Below are positions 52,611 through 62,015 of a stretch of 64,000 nt of DNA, in pieces (within the stretch, counting starts at the first letter, position 1; each line of letters starts with the position of its first letter). The notes beneath the pieces are model-generated. The model saw nothing but the letters and a program-made list of their open reading frames with translations, ran no database searches and was not told the origin of the DNA. Position numbers and translations under genes: made by a program. The DNA comes from ZC4RG17 sp036380875. GTDB lineage: Bacteria; Actinomycetota; Acidimicrobiia; Spongiisociales; ZC4RG35. Location of the stretch: contig DASVDX010000086.1 in assembly GCA_036380875.1 (NCBI GenBank), positions 84,503-148,502 on the forward strand. The letters run 5' to 3'.

Positions 52611-53948
52611 GTGGATTTCTTCACCGAGGTGGAGGGGCCGATCCCCTACGAAGGTCCCGACACGGACAACGATCTCGCTTTCCGCGTCTACCAGCCCGAC
52701 CGGATGGTGCTGGGCAGGCGCATGGAGGACCACCTCCGGTTCGCGGTCTGCTACTGGCATTCGTTCAACTGGGCAGGCAACGACATATTCGGTGTCGGCA
52801 CCTTCGACCGGCCCTGGCTGACTGACGCCTCCGACCCGTTGCAGGCCGCCGAGCAGAAACTGGAGGCCGCCTTCGAGTTCTTCGTCAAGCTCGGGGTGCC
52901 GTTCTTCTGCTTCCACGACGTCGACATCGCCCCCTACACGGATTCCCTGGCCGAGTCCGTGCGCAACCTCGAGCACATGATCGACCGGGCCGAGAAGAAG
53001 ATGGCCGAGACCGGCATCCGCCTTTTGTGGGGCACGGCAAACCTGTTCTCACATCCCCGCTATGCCGCCGGGGCCGCGACCAATCCGGATCCAGACGTGT
53101 TCGCTTTCGCCGCCGCCCAGGTCAAGCACGCTCTGGAAGCGACCCACCGGCTCGGAGGCGCCAACTACGTGCTGTGGGGCGGCCGCGAAGGCTACGAGAC
53201 GCTCCTCAACACCGACCTGCGTCAGGAAGCGGACCAACTGGCCCGCTTCCTGTCCCTCGTAGCCGAGCACAAGCACAAGATCGGGTTCGAGGGGACGCTC
53301 CTCATCGAGCCCAAGCCGGCGGAGCCCACCAAGCACCAGTACGACTACGACGTCGCCACGGTGCACGGCTTCCTGGAGCGCTACGACCTCGTCGACGAGT
53401 ACCGGGTGAACATCGAGGCGAACCACGCCACACTCGCCGGGCACAGCTTCCACCACGAGGTGGCCTACGCCGTGGCCAACGGCATCTTCGGCTCGATCGA
53501 CGCCAACCGGGGTGACTACCAGAACGGCTGGGACACCGACCAGTTCCCGAACTCGGTCGACGAGCTCGCCCTGGCCATGTACGAGATCCTGAAGGGCGGC
53601 GGGTTCACGACCGGCGGCTTCAACTTCGACGCAAAGCTGCGCCGCCAGTCGGTCGACCGCACGGACCTCTTCTACGGCCACATCGGGGGCATGGACACCA
53701 TCGCCCGGGCGCTGCTGGCCGCCGCCGACCTCATCGAGAACGAGACACTCGACACCGCCAAGCGCGAGCGGTACGCCGGTTGGTCGGGCGACCTCGGCAG
53801 AGCGATCTTGTCCGGAGAGGAGACATTGGCCTCGCTCTCCGACCGAGTGCTCTCCACCGACCTGCAACCCAAGCCCTTCTCGGGTCGTCAAGAGCTCTTG
53901 GAGAACCGGGTCAATCGGGCGATCTGGACGGTGGACCACACAGAGTGA
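52611..53948 (+). CDS. xylA: Xylose isomerase, class II
   Basis: Converts D-xylose to D-xylulose. At 445 residues with an N-terminal extension it is the class II form (E. coli type), not the ~390-residue class I form usual in Streptomyces. The catalytic histidine is in FFCFHDVDIAPY; metal ligands are in LLIEPKPAEPTKHQYDYD and IDANRGDYQNGWDTDQFP. GTG 52611 follows AGGAGG two bases after the GH3 stop. It ends in a GTGA overlap with the mutarotase-like gene. Confidence 0.96.
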   Translation: MDFFTEVEGPIPYEGPDTDNDLAFRVYQPDRMVLGRRMEDHLRFAVCYWHSFNWAGNDIFGVGTFDRPWLTDASDPLQAAEQKLEAAFEFFVKLGVPFFCFHDVDIAPYTDSLAESVRNLEHMIDRAEKKMAETGIRLLWGTANLFSHPRYAAGAATNPDPDVFAFAAAQVKHALEATHRLGGANYVLWGGREGYETLLNTDLRQEADQLARFLSLVAEHKHKIGFEGTLLIEPKPAEPTKHQYDYDVATVHGFLERYDLVDEYRVNIEANHATLAGHSFHHEVAYAVANGIFGSIDANRGDYQNGWDTDQFPNSVDELALAMYEILKGGGFTTGGFNFDAKLRRQSVDRTDLFYGHIGGMDTIARALLAAADLIENETLDTAKRERYAGWSGDLGRAILSGEETLASLSDRVLSTDLQPKPFSGRQELLENRVNRAIWTVDHTE

Positions 53949-54793
53949 CGACGGAACCTGATCGGGTGGAACTGGGCGAATACGCCCTGACCATCCCCAC
54001 GTCGTACGGGCCGCGGGTCCTCGACCTGTCCTGGCAGGGCCGACCGAGCGTCTTCGTCCGTCTCGACGACTCCGTCACGCTGGACGGGCCCGACGGCCCG
54101 CTGCCGTTGCGGGGCGGGCACCGGTTGTGGGCGGCACCCGAGGTGGCGGACGTCACCTACGTGTCCGACGACGTCGCCTGCCAGGTCGAGGTGGGCGAGG
54201 GTGTCGTCTCGGTGACCGGCGCTCCCGACGGCGCCGGCCTGCAAAAGACCGTGACCCTCCGGGAGGCGGACGGGTGCCTGGTGGTGGAGCACTCCCTCCT
54301 CAACAGAGGCGACACCGCCCGCCGAGTGGCGCCGTGGGCGATCACCCAACTGCGCCTCGGCGGCACAGCGTTCTGTCCACTTCCCCCGGAGCCAGGACGG
54401 GCGCCCCAGGCAGATCGCAGCCTCGTCCTCTGGCCGTACACGGACCTGACGGACTCCAGGTTCGAGTGGCGGCCGCAGGTGCTGGTCGTCCGGGCCGAAG
54501 CCGGCCCTCAGACCAAGGTCGGGTCGGGCCCGGCACCTCGCCGCCTCGGCTACTTCCTGGATGGGCAGTTGTTCGCCAAGGATGTGCCGCCGGCGAGCGA
54601 CGAGGGCGTCTATGCCGACCGTGGTGCGGTGGCCCAGGTGTACTGCAACGACACCTTTCTCGAACTGGAAACGCTCGGTCCGCTCGCCACCCTGGAGCCC
54701 GGCGAGGAGACGACGCACCTCGAGACCTGGCAGATCACCGCCTGCAGGGACATCGAGGAGGCATACACGAGGATCGTCGAGGAGAGCACATGA
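53945..54793 (+). CDS. Hypothetical protein, galactose-mutarotase-like fold suspected
   Basis: A 282-residue beta-rich soluble protein between xylA and xylB. Segments such as GEYALTIPTSYGPRVLDLSW, GHRLWAAPEV and TVTLREADGCLVVEHSLLN resemble DUF4380 or aldose-1-epimerase-like proteins, and APWAITQLRLGG fits the same fold. The catalytic pair of aldose epimerases is not evident to me. Overlaps on both sides (GTGA and ATGA) mean it is co-translated with the xylose enzymes. Anomer interconversion of xylose is a reasonable guess. Confidence 0.75.
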   Translation: MTTEPDRVELGEYALTIPTSYGPRVLDLSWQGRPSVFVRLDDSVTLDGPDGPLPLRGGHRLWAAPEVADVTYVSDDVACQVEVGEGVVSVTGAPDGAGLQKTVTLREADGCLVVEHSLLNRGDTARRVAPWAITQLRLGGTAFCPLPPEPGRAPQADRSLVLWPYTDLTDSRFEWRPQVLVVRAEAGPQTKVGSGPAPRRLGYFLDGQLFAKDVPPASDEGVYADRGAVAQVYCNDTFLELETLGPLATLEPGEETTHLETWQITACRDIEEAYTRIVEEST

Positions 54794-56277
54794 GCTACGT
54801 GTTGGGCATGGACGTCTCGACCACCGCCACCAAGGCGCTGCTGGTCGACGAGTCGGGGGCAGTCGCCGGTGTGGGAAACATCGAGTACCCCTACGACACC
54901 CCCCGCCCACTGTGGAGCGAGCAGGATCCGGCCTATTGGTGGGACGCGGCGGCGGGCGCCATCCACAAAGCGCTCGAATCGACCGGCATTTCCCCCGACG
55001 AGGTGGTGGCGATCGGGTTGACCGGCCAGATGCACGGATCGGTTCTCCTCGACGCAACGGGCGACGTGGTGCGTCCGGCGATCCTGTGGAACGACCAGCG
55101 CACCGAGGAGGAATGCGACGAGATCCGCCGTCGGGTCGGCAAGGAGCGGCTGATCGAGATCACCGGCAACGACGCCCTCACCGGCTTCACCGCCCCCAAA
55201 CTCCTGTGGGTCCAGCGACACGAGCCGGAGAACTGGGAGCGGGTGCGCCACGTCCTGCTCCCGAAGGACTACGTCCGTTATCGGCTCACCGGTGAGTTCG
55301 CCATCGACGTCGCCGACGGCTCGGGCACGATCCTCTTCGACCTGGCTCGCCGTACATGGTCTGCTGAGATACTCGACGCTCTCGATCTCGACCCATCGTT
55401 CTTCCCACAGACCTACGAGGGTCCCGAGGTCACGGGAACGTTGAGCGCCACCGCGGCCGAGGCGACGGGTCTCCGAGCCGGCACGCCGGTCGTTGCAGGG
55501 GGTGGCGACCAGTCCGCCAACGCCGTTGGGGTCGGCGCCGTCGATCCGGGCATCGTCGCCCTGTCACTCGGTACGTCTGGCGTCGTGTTCGCTGCCACCG
55601 AGGAGCCGTTCACTCAGGCCGAGGGGCGACTCCACGCTTTCTGTCATGCCGTGCCCGCCCGCTGGCATCTGATGGGCGTAATGCTGTCGGCCGCCGGGAG
55701 CCTCCGCTGGTTTCGGGACGCCCTGGCCCCCGGGATGTCGTTCGACGAGCTCGTGGCCGGCGCAGCCGAAGTCGAGCCCGGTGCCGAGGAATTGATGTTT
55801 CTCCCCTATCTCTCCGGGGAGCGGACGCCGCATCCAGATCCCTATGCTCGGGGTGCCTTCGTCGGGCTAACCGTCCGCCACGACCTGCGCCACATGACCC
55901 GCGCCGTCCTCGAGGGCGTGGCCTACGGCCTGCGCGACTCCCTCGAGTTGATGATGGAGACGGGCCTCGCCCGACCCGAGCAGATACGGGCTTCCGGTGG
56001 TGGCACGAGATCGCAACTGTGGTGCCAGATCCTCGCCGACGTGTTGGGCACCCAGATCGCCACCATCCCCGATGCCGAGGGCGCCGCCTACGGGGCAGCC
56101 TTGCTCGCCGCCGTCGGCGTCGGCTGGTACCCGTCGGTGGACGAAGCCTGCGCGGCTACGGTCACGGTCCAGCCGGTGGCCGAACCGGGCGGCGCGGCCG
56201 GCTACTACGACACCCGTCACCCCACCTACCAGGCCCTCTACCCGGCGCTGCGTTTCTACGGCAGGGAAGGATCCTGA
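54790..56277 (+). CDS. xylB: Xylulokinase
   Basis: Phosphorylates D-xylulose to xylulose 5-phosphate for the pentose phosphate pathway. The 495-residue FGGY kinase has GMDVSTTATKALLVDESG at the phosphate-binding start, GLTGQMHGSVLLD, PAILWNDQRTEEEC, catalytic aspartate in AGGGDQSANAVGVG (about residue 238) and ASGGGTRSQLWCQIL near the end. ATG 54790 overlaps the upstream stop. It is the last gene of the locus; rnpB begins 50 bases later on the same strand. Confidence 0.95.
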   Translation: MSYVLGMDVSTTATKALLVDESGAVAGVGNIEYPYDTPRPLWSEQDPAYWWDAAAGAIHKALESTGISPDEVVAIGLTGQMHGSVLLDATGDVVRPAILWNDQRTEEECDEIRRRVGKERLIEITGNDALTGFTAPKLLWVQRHEPENWERVRHVLLPKDYVRYRLTGEFAIDVADGSGTILFDLARRTWSAEILDALDLDPSFFPQTYEGPEVTGTLSATAAEATGLRAGTPVVAGGGDQSANAVGVGAVDPGIVALSLGTSGVVFAATEEPFTQAEGRLHAFCHAVPARWHLMGVMLSAAGSLRWFRDALAPGMSFDELVAGAAEVEPGAEELMFLPYLSGERTPHPDPYARGAFVGLTVRHDLRHMTRAVLEGVAYGLRDSLELMMETGLARPEQIRASGGGTRSQLWCQILADVLGTQIATIPDAEGAAYGAALLAAVGVGWYPSVDEACAATVTVQPVAEPGGAAGYYDTRHPTYQALYPALRFYGREGS

Positions 56278-56327
56278 CAACTCAGAAAGCCCGAATAATC
56301 GGATACGGCCCGACGTTACGATGAGTA

Positions 56328-56693
<366 letters not shown>

Positions 56694-56700
56694 CAGCGTC

Positions 56701-56724
56701 GAACCCCCTCTAACCAGGGGGTTC
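56701..56724 (+). terminator. Terminator of rnpB
   Basis: GAACCCCC (56701-56708) pairs with GGGGGTTC (56717-56724) around an eight-base loop, seven bases after the end of the P1 helix. The following CGGCCATTTCT has only a weak T-run. Confidence 0.75.
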
Positions 56725-56957
56725 GGCCATTTCTAGCCGGCTCCGGTGGCGGCGATCTGTCCAGATTCCGCGAGAAAACCACGCCGAGCGCGGAACGACC
56801 GTGTCGGTGGTGCGCTGATCGTCGTCCGGCCACAGATGCAGCTGGCTGCCCGCCAGATCATGTGACTAGGTTGGCTGGCCGCGGACGGCGGTCGGTCGCC
56901 TTCGGGTGGAAGCGCGGACGCTCGGCGTCCCCTTCCCGTACCGAAAGGAGACCGCAC

Positions 56958-57743
56958 ATGCGCAGACCCGCCTTCGCGGCTCTGGTCACAGTGGCCGTGG
57001 TTGCTATCGGTTCTGTGGCCTTGGCAGCCGGCACACAGTTCCAGGACGTCCCCGAGGACCACGTCTTCGCAGATGACATCGCCTGGATGGCAGAGCAAGG
57101 CATCACCCGGGGATGCAACCCACCTGACAACACAGAGTTCTGCCCCGAGGACCCTGTGACCCGGGGACAGATGGCTGCCTTCATGCGCCGGTTCGCCGAG
57201 TCCGACGCCCTTGCCGACCAAGCCGACAGCGGTGGGACGGCAGGTCCGGCTGGCCCACAAGGCCTTCAGGGTGAGCCCGGCCCACAAGGCCCTCCAGGTC
57301 CCCAAGGCCCTGAAGGCCCGGAGGGTCCGCCCGGCCCGCAAGGCCCCGAAGGCCCGCAGGGCCCTGCCGGGCCCGGTGCGATCGAATACGAACTGGACGT
57401 CCTCGACGGGTTCGGGGTGAACAACTTTGACGTCCTCGACGAGGCCGGTGTGAACGTCAGATGCTTCGGAACCAAAGGCGTGGTGATCGGTGACGACTTC
57501 TTTCGCCCGATTTCCGCAGGAGGGTACATTCTCGAGGACGACACGATCGAACCGGTCAACGTCGTCGACGGTGTTCTCGACATGACGCCGGCCGACCCCA
57601 GCTCAACGACACCGGTCTACTTCACGGGCATGATCGTGAGTCCGGCAGGGAACACCTACCAGGTCAACGGGCAATACACCCAAGACGCCGACTCCTGCAC
57701 GTTCTGGGCAGCAATCGTGCCGCTGGAACCGTTCAGCCCTTGA
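56958..57743 (+). CDS. Secreted SLH-domain protein with collagen-like repeats
   Basis: A 261-residue exported protein. A signal peptide (MRRPAFAALVTVAVVAIGSV, cleavage near ALAAG) is followed by one S-layer-homology-type module (DVPEDHVFADDIAWMAEQGI, then CPEDPVTRGQMAAFMRR). Next comes a collagen-like Gly-X-Y tract of about 15 triplets (GPQGPPGPQGPEGPEGPPGP and neighbours, about residues 95-140) and a C-terminal beta-rich domain with two cysteines. It probably sits on the cell surface. ATG 56958 follows AAAGGAG. A GC hairpin (GGACGC/GCGTCC) lies in its leader. It is followed by a strong terminator. Confidence 0.88.
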   Translation: MRRPAFAALVTVAVVAIGSVALAAGTQFQDVPEDHVFADDIAWMAEQGITRGCNPPDNTEFCPEDPVTRGQMAAFMRRFAESDALADQADSGGTAGPAGPQGLQGEPGPQGPPGPQGPEGPEGPPGPQGPEGPQGPAGPGAIEYELDVLDGFGVNNFDVLDEAGVNVRCFGTKGVVIGDDFFRPISAGGYILEDDTIEPVNVVDGVLDMTPADPSSTTPVYFTGMIVSPAGNTYQVNGQYTQDADSCTFWAAIVPLEPFSP

Positions 57744-57770
57744 TACGTCAGCGGTGCTCGACCGAGACAC

Positions 57771-57798
57771 AGAAAGGCGCCCCAGGGGGCGCCTTTCT
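57771..57798 (+). terminator. Intrinsic terminator after the SLH/collagen gene
   Basis: AGAAAGGCGCCC (57771-57782) pairs perfectly with GGGCGCCTTTCT (57787-57798), a 12-bp stem with a four-base loop, 28 bases after the stop codon. The 3' arm provides the T-rich edge. Confidence 0.88.
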
Positions 57799-57923
57799 GT
57801 TACGTGCGGCACGGGCACTTCCAGGTGTCGAGTTTGTGCAACCGGACGGGTTCAGGGCAAGTAAGCTCGCGCCGCTCCTGGGCTGGGACCTGGGCGCACC
57901 CCAGGTCGGAGGCGAGGCGGGCG

Positions 57924-60599
57924 ATGAACCAGGAAACCAGCGCTGCTCAGGAGTCACCCGACCTCTCCGTCGGCACCGTCACCTTCCTCTTCTCCGACAT
58001 CGAAGGTTCCACCAGCCTGGTACAGCGACTCGGCGAGGACTACACGGACTTGCTGGATCGGCACAACCGGATCCTGCGAGCTTCGTTCTCCGCCGGGGGT
58101 GGCCAAGAGATCGGCACAGAAGGCGATTCCTTCTTCGTGGTGTTCGCCGACGCTGTGGCGGCCGTCAGGGCCGCGATCGCCGCCCAGACCGCTCTCGCCG
58201 GCGAACCCTGGCCTGAACCGGTTCGAGTGAGGATGGGTCTCCACACGGGGGCGGGTCGCCTCGGGGGAGACAACTACGTCGGGGTCGACGTCAACCGGGC
58301 TGCCCGGGTGGCGGGTGCCGCCCACGGAGGACAGATCCTCCTGTCCGAGGCCACCCGGCTGCTGATCCAGGACCACTTGCCCGATGGGATCACGCTGCGA
58401 TCTCTAGGGCGATACCGGTTGAAAGGCCTCGACCGCACTGAATCGCTCCACCAGGTGGAAGTCGACGGGCTCGAAACCGGCTTTCCCCCGCCGCGAGCCG
58501 AACCAGAGCACCGGCTGCCGACGGCTATGACCCCTCTGGTCGGTCGCGAAACCGACCTGGACGCAGTGCTGTCCATGCTGCGAGGCGGCGACCGGCTCAT
58601 CACGATCACCGGGCCGGGCGGTACCGGCAAGACCCGCTTGGTCACCGAGCTCCTGCCGCTCGTCACCGACCGTTTCGCCGAGGACGTCCGCTACCTGGAC
58701 CTCTCGGGGCTCACCGACTGGCACCTCGTCTTGCCCGCAGTGGCTCGCTCCCTAGGCGTGATGGACGCCGAGGGGCGCGACCTGGCTTCGGCAGTGCCCG
58801 CCCTCGTGGGTGATGCCGAAGTCCTCGTCGTCCTGGACAACATGGAGCAGGTGCTCGACGCCGGCCCCGACGTCGCCGGTCTCGTCGCCAGCACACCCCG
58901 ACTGAAGGCTCTCATCACGAGCCGCGAGCCGCTGCGCGTGCGAGGGGAGATCGAATATCCGCTCAACCCCTTGCCGGTGCCAGAGGCTGACGCACCCGTC
59001 GAAGAGCTGCTCGAGGTTCCATCGGTCGAACTGTTCGTTCAGAGGGCCCGAGCTGTGGCCCCGGCCTTCGGGCTGTCCGATGCGAACGCCGTCGCGGTGG
59101 CGGAGGTCGTTCGTCATCTCGATGGCCTACCGCTCGCTATCGAACTGGCGGCGCCCAAGCTCAGGGTTCTCACTCCCGAAGCTCTGCTCGAGCGCCTGAC
59201 GGGCAAGCTCGACCTGCTTCGCGGCGGCAGCCGCGACATGCCGGAGCGCCACCGGGCCTTGACCACCGCCATCGCCTGGAGCTACGACCTGCTCGACGAG
59301 GACACTCGGCGATTGTTCCGACGCCTGGGCGTGTTCGCCGGCGGGTTCACACTCGACGCCGCTGAAGCAGTATGTACCGGCGGTGGCACCACCTCCGACG
59401 GACTGCTCGACGCGATCGGCGACCTCGTGTCCAAGTCGATGGTCACGTTCTACCTCGACGACAACAATCGACCCCGATACCGCCTGCTCGAGACGCTGAG
59501 GGCGTTCGCATTGCAACAACTGGCGGAGGCCGATGAAGAGGAGGCCATCCGCTCGGCCCACCTGCGGTGGTGTCTCGACTTCACCGAGCAGTGTGAGGCG
59601 ATCTACACCAGCGACCGCTTCCCCGAAGCGCTCGACTCGATCGAGACCGAGCGTCACAACATCAGGGCGGCACTCGAATGGTCGCTGACCTCGCCCGGGC
59701 TTCTCGAGGAGGGATTGCGGATAGCCGGGATGTTGTGGATCTTCTGGGACGTCCGCGGCTTCGTCACGGAAGGCCTGGGATGGTTGTCGCGACTGCTCGA
59801 CGCTGCGGGCGCCGAGGAGCGCACACCTGGACGGGCGTGGGCGCTCGACGCCCGCGGCTGGCTCGAGCGATTGACCTTGGGCGCGGAGGCTCCTGACGAC
59901 GCCTCCTCAGAGGCGGATGCCATCTGGGCCGAGTTGGGCGATGATCGGATGCTGGCGTGGTCACTGGGCATGCACGGCATGCTCACGTACAACGCCTTCG
60001 ACCTCGAGCGGGCACTGGCCCAATTCGAAGAGTCCACTCGAATCGCTCGGCGGGTGGGCGATGAGCCACTGGCCGAGATCTGGTGCACGTACGGTCTCGC
60101 CCACGTCCACTGGGCGATGGGTTCGCTGGACCTCGCCGAGGAGTTGTTGACTCGCAGCCTCGACTACTCGAGGAAGTGGAGGCACGTGTGGGCCACCGCC
60201 CACGGGCAGTTCAGCAACGCCATGCTCAGCTTCTTGAAGGGCGACCTGTCGACGGCGTCGTCTCACATGAGCGAGAGCCTGCAACTGCGAGTGCAGATGC
60301 GAGACGCCCGAGGGATCTCGGACTGCCTGGGAGCTCTGGCGATCCTGGTCGGAGCACAGGGCGACCATCGCACCGCTGCCGCCCTGTTGGGGGCCGCCCA
60401 TGCCCAGCACGAAGCCGCCGGGCAGCGTCCCGTTCCCTGGTTGCAGTCGTTCTTCGAACAGATCCGCGAGGCGTCCGTTGCCGCCCTCGGAGAATCGGAC
60501 TTCGAGGCGGCGTGGGCGACTGGCAGCGGCTTCTCGCGAGAAGATGCGGTAGCAGTTGCGCTCGCCGCCTCAGCCCAGGAGGCGGGCACGTCCGTCTGA
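57924..60599 (+). CDS. Class III cyclase-like / NB-ARC ATPase / TPR regulator
   Basis: An 891-residue multidomain protein. Residues 15-180 form a class III nucleotide-cyclase domain: metal aspartates D25 in FSDIEGST and D68 in TEGDSFFVVF, with N124 and R128 in VNRAARV. The lysine that normally selects adenine just before the second aspartate appears to be replaced (IGTEGD), so activity and substrate are uncertain. An NB-ARC/AAA domain follows: P-loop GPGGTGKT (about 230-237) and LVVLDNMEQVL. The C-terminal half is helical TPR. No LuxR helix-turn-helix is present at the end, unlike many relatives. ATG 57924 is chosen; the frame extends to 57804. Confidence 0.85.
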   Translation: MNQETSAAQESPDLSVGTVTFLFSDIEGSTSLVQRLGEDYTDLLDRHNRILRASFSAGGGQEIGTEGDSFFVVFADAVAAVRAAIAAQTALAGEPWPEPVRVRMGLHTGAGRLGGDNYVGVDVNRAARVAGAAHGGQILLSEATRLLIQDHLPDGITLRSLGRYRLKGLDRTESLHQVEVDGLETGFPPPRAEPEHRLPTAMTPLVGRETDLDAVLSMLRGGDRLITITGPGGTGKTRLVTELLPLVTDRFAEDVRYLDLSGLTDWHLVLPAVARSLGVMDAEGRDLASAVPALVGDAEVLVVLDNMEQVLDAGPDVAGLVASTPRLKALITSREPLRVRGEIEYPLNPLPVPEADAPVEELLEVPSVELFVQRARAVAPAFGLSDANAVAVAEVVRHLDGLPLAIELAAPKLRVLTPEALLERLTGKLDLLRGGSRDMPERHRALTTAIAWSYDLLDEDTRRLFRRLGVFAGGFTLDAAEAVCTGGGTTSDGLLDAIGDLVSKSMVTFYLDDNNRPRYRLLETLRAFALQQLAEADEEEAIRSAHLRWCLDFTEQCEAIYTSDRFPEALDSIETERHNIRAALEWSLTSPGLLEEGLRIAGMLWIFWDVRGFVTEGLGWLSRLLDAAGAEERTPGRAWALDARGWLERLTLGAEAPDDASSEADAIWAELGDDRMLAWSLGMHGMLTYNAFDLERALAQFEESTRIARRVGDEPLAEIWCTYGLAHVHWAMGSLDLAEELLTRSLDYSRKWRHVWATAHGQFSNAMLSFLKGDLSTASSHMSESLQLRVQMRDARGISDCLGALAILVGAQGDHRTAAALLGAAHAQHEAAGQRPVPWLQSFFEQIREASVAALGESDFEAAWATGSGFSREDAVAVALAASAQEAGTSV

Positions 60600-60756
60600 G
60601 ACAGAGCTAGGTCGTGGAGCAAGTCGTGGGATTCGCCCGACACCGAAACGCAGCCCCAAAGCGCACCGGAATCCCTCTCTGCACTCGATCGGACAGGTGC
60701 AGGCACGAGCAGCCGGCGCTCTCACGCCCGAAGAGGAAACGAAGAGGCTCGAACGA

Positions 60757-61339
60757 TCAGCGGCGCACTCGATAGCTCAGGTGGAGCACCCTGTTGCCCG
60801 GAAGAACCACATCGGGATCCTCCAACAGGTGCTGCCCGTCGACCGACCCGAAGAAGCGCTTCCCAGATCCGAAGACGACGGGAGCCACGTCCATGCGAAC
60901 CTCGTCTACCAGGCCGGCGGCGAGGGCCTGGCCGCCGACGTCGCCAGCGGCCACCTCGACGACACGGTCGCCTGCCAGCTCCTGGGCCTTGACCACTCCC
61001 GCCTCGACACCGTCGAAGAAGAAGAACGGCGCCTCGGGATCCCAGCCGTCGGGCGGCGGCCGGTGGGACACCACGACCACATAGGGCACTCCGGCCGGGG
61101 GGTGTCCCCTCCCACCCGTCGGTGATGTCGAACACGTGTCGACCGACGATGGTCGCCCCGATCGAGTCCCAATAGGGCCGGACATAGTCATAGGACGTCT
61201 GGGAGACCTTCAACACGCCGCTGTCGTCCAGCGGCACGTCACCGCTCAACAGCCACTCGAACAGCGGCCCAGGGTCGTCGTTCTCGTCGGCGATGAAGCC
61301 GTTTAGCGATGCCGACGCGTACATGACGACCTTGCCCAC
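60757..61339 (-). pseudogene. Dihydrofolate-reductase-like (RibD C-terminal) gene, frameshifted
   Basis: The N-terminal half reads VVMYASASLNGFIADENDDP and GATIVGRHVFDITDGWEG in one frame from GTG 61339, with AAGGA upstream. The C-terminal half reads GVPYVVVVSHRPPPDGWDPE, FFFFDGVEAGVVKAQELAGD and VDEVRMDVAPVVFGSGKRFF in another frame to TGA 60757. Together they make one complete DHFR-fold protein of about 190 residues. The frame changes near 61093-61112, at or beside a run of six G at 61097-61102. Either the gene is broken or the run was misread in assembly. Confidence 0.8.
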
Positions 61340-62015
61340 AGGATCTTCCTTTGCTTCCGGTGCCCGCATGATGGCGCGTGCAAGACGGGTGATTCTCCGA
61401 AATATCGACCCCACCATGGTCAGCCCGGAGAGAGGACTCATCTCTACTGGTCCAGGCCCCACGTCGCTCTTTGCGGCCTTCTCGCCCCTTACCTGATCGA
61501 CACATCCCTCCACGCTGGTCGAATGAGCTATAGGAAACTTTGTAAGCCAATCGAAAGGTTCGGGGCGTATCGTGGACGAGGACGGAGGTCGGTATGCCTC
61601 GTGACATCCAAGTTCGGAGCCTTAGCCCTAGTTGTGCTTCGGGCTGACTCCACTCCCAGGGCGAGTGGTCAACCATTCCCACTCCCACTCGAAGAGGGAC
61701 GTTTCCCGGTGGCGCGTCTACCGCGGACACACGATCGCTCAGACCTCCCTGAAAGTGCGATCGCTCAGACCTCCCTGGAAGTGGCGGATGCGGGTGGATC
61801 TGCCGACCTCCGTCGCTGACTAGATCACGCCGGACCGACAGGTGCTCCCGATGCATGGGCTGGGCGGCAGTGGTCGACGGCGCCGGTTCGACCGCACCCG
61901 GGATATTCCACTCCCACCGTGTCTGGGGCAGCTCTCTTCCCTAGCACGCGGGCCTCTGTGAGCGTCGTGTATCGCGTCCTGGTTTCTGTCCCTGTGGTTT
62001 TGTAGCTTTGGGGGC
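61340..62015. other. Gene-poor region of 676 bases
   Basis: No frame here shows a recognisable family. The frame 61523-61819 (plus) and extensions of the DHFR-like frame to 61513 (minus) lack ribosome sites and conserved motifs. On the minus strand TTCGAT-N17-TATAGC near 61523-61551 could be a promoter. The stretch contains a 26-bp tandem duplication and lies beside a rearranged insertion sequence, so it may be decayed sequence. Confidence 0.5.
61732..61783. repeat. 26-bp tandem duplication containing CGATCG
   Basis: Two adjacent 26-bp copies, 61732-61757 and 61758-61783, both starting CGATCGCTCAGACCTCCCTG, differ at one base. The junction creates the octamer GCGATCGC. No gene overlaps it convincingly. 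Confidence 0.85.

Noticed and set aside
61523..61819. 98-codon plus-strand frame in the gene-poor region
   Set aside because: No ribosome site, no conserved motif, and it spans the tandem duplication; too weak to call.
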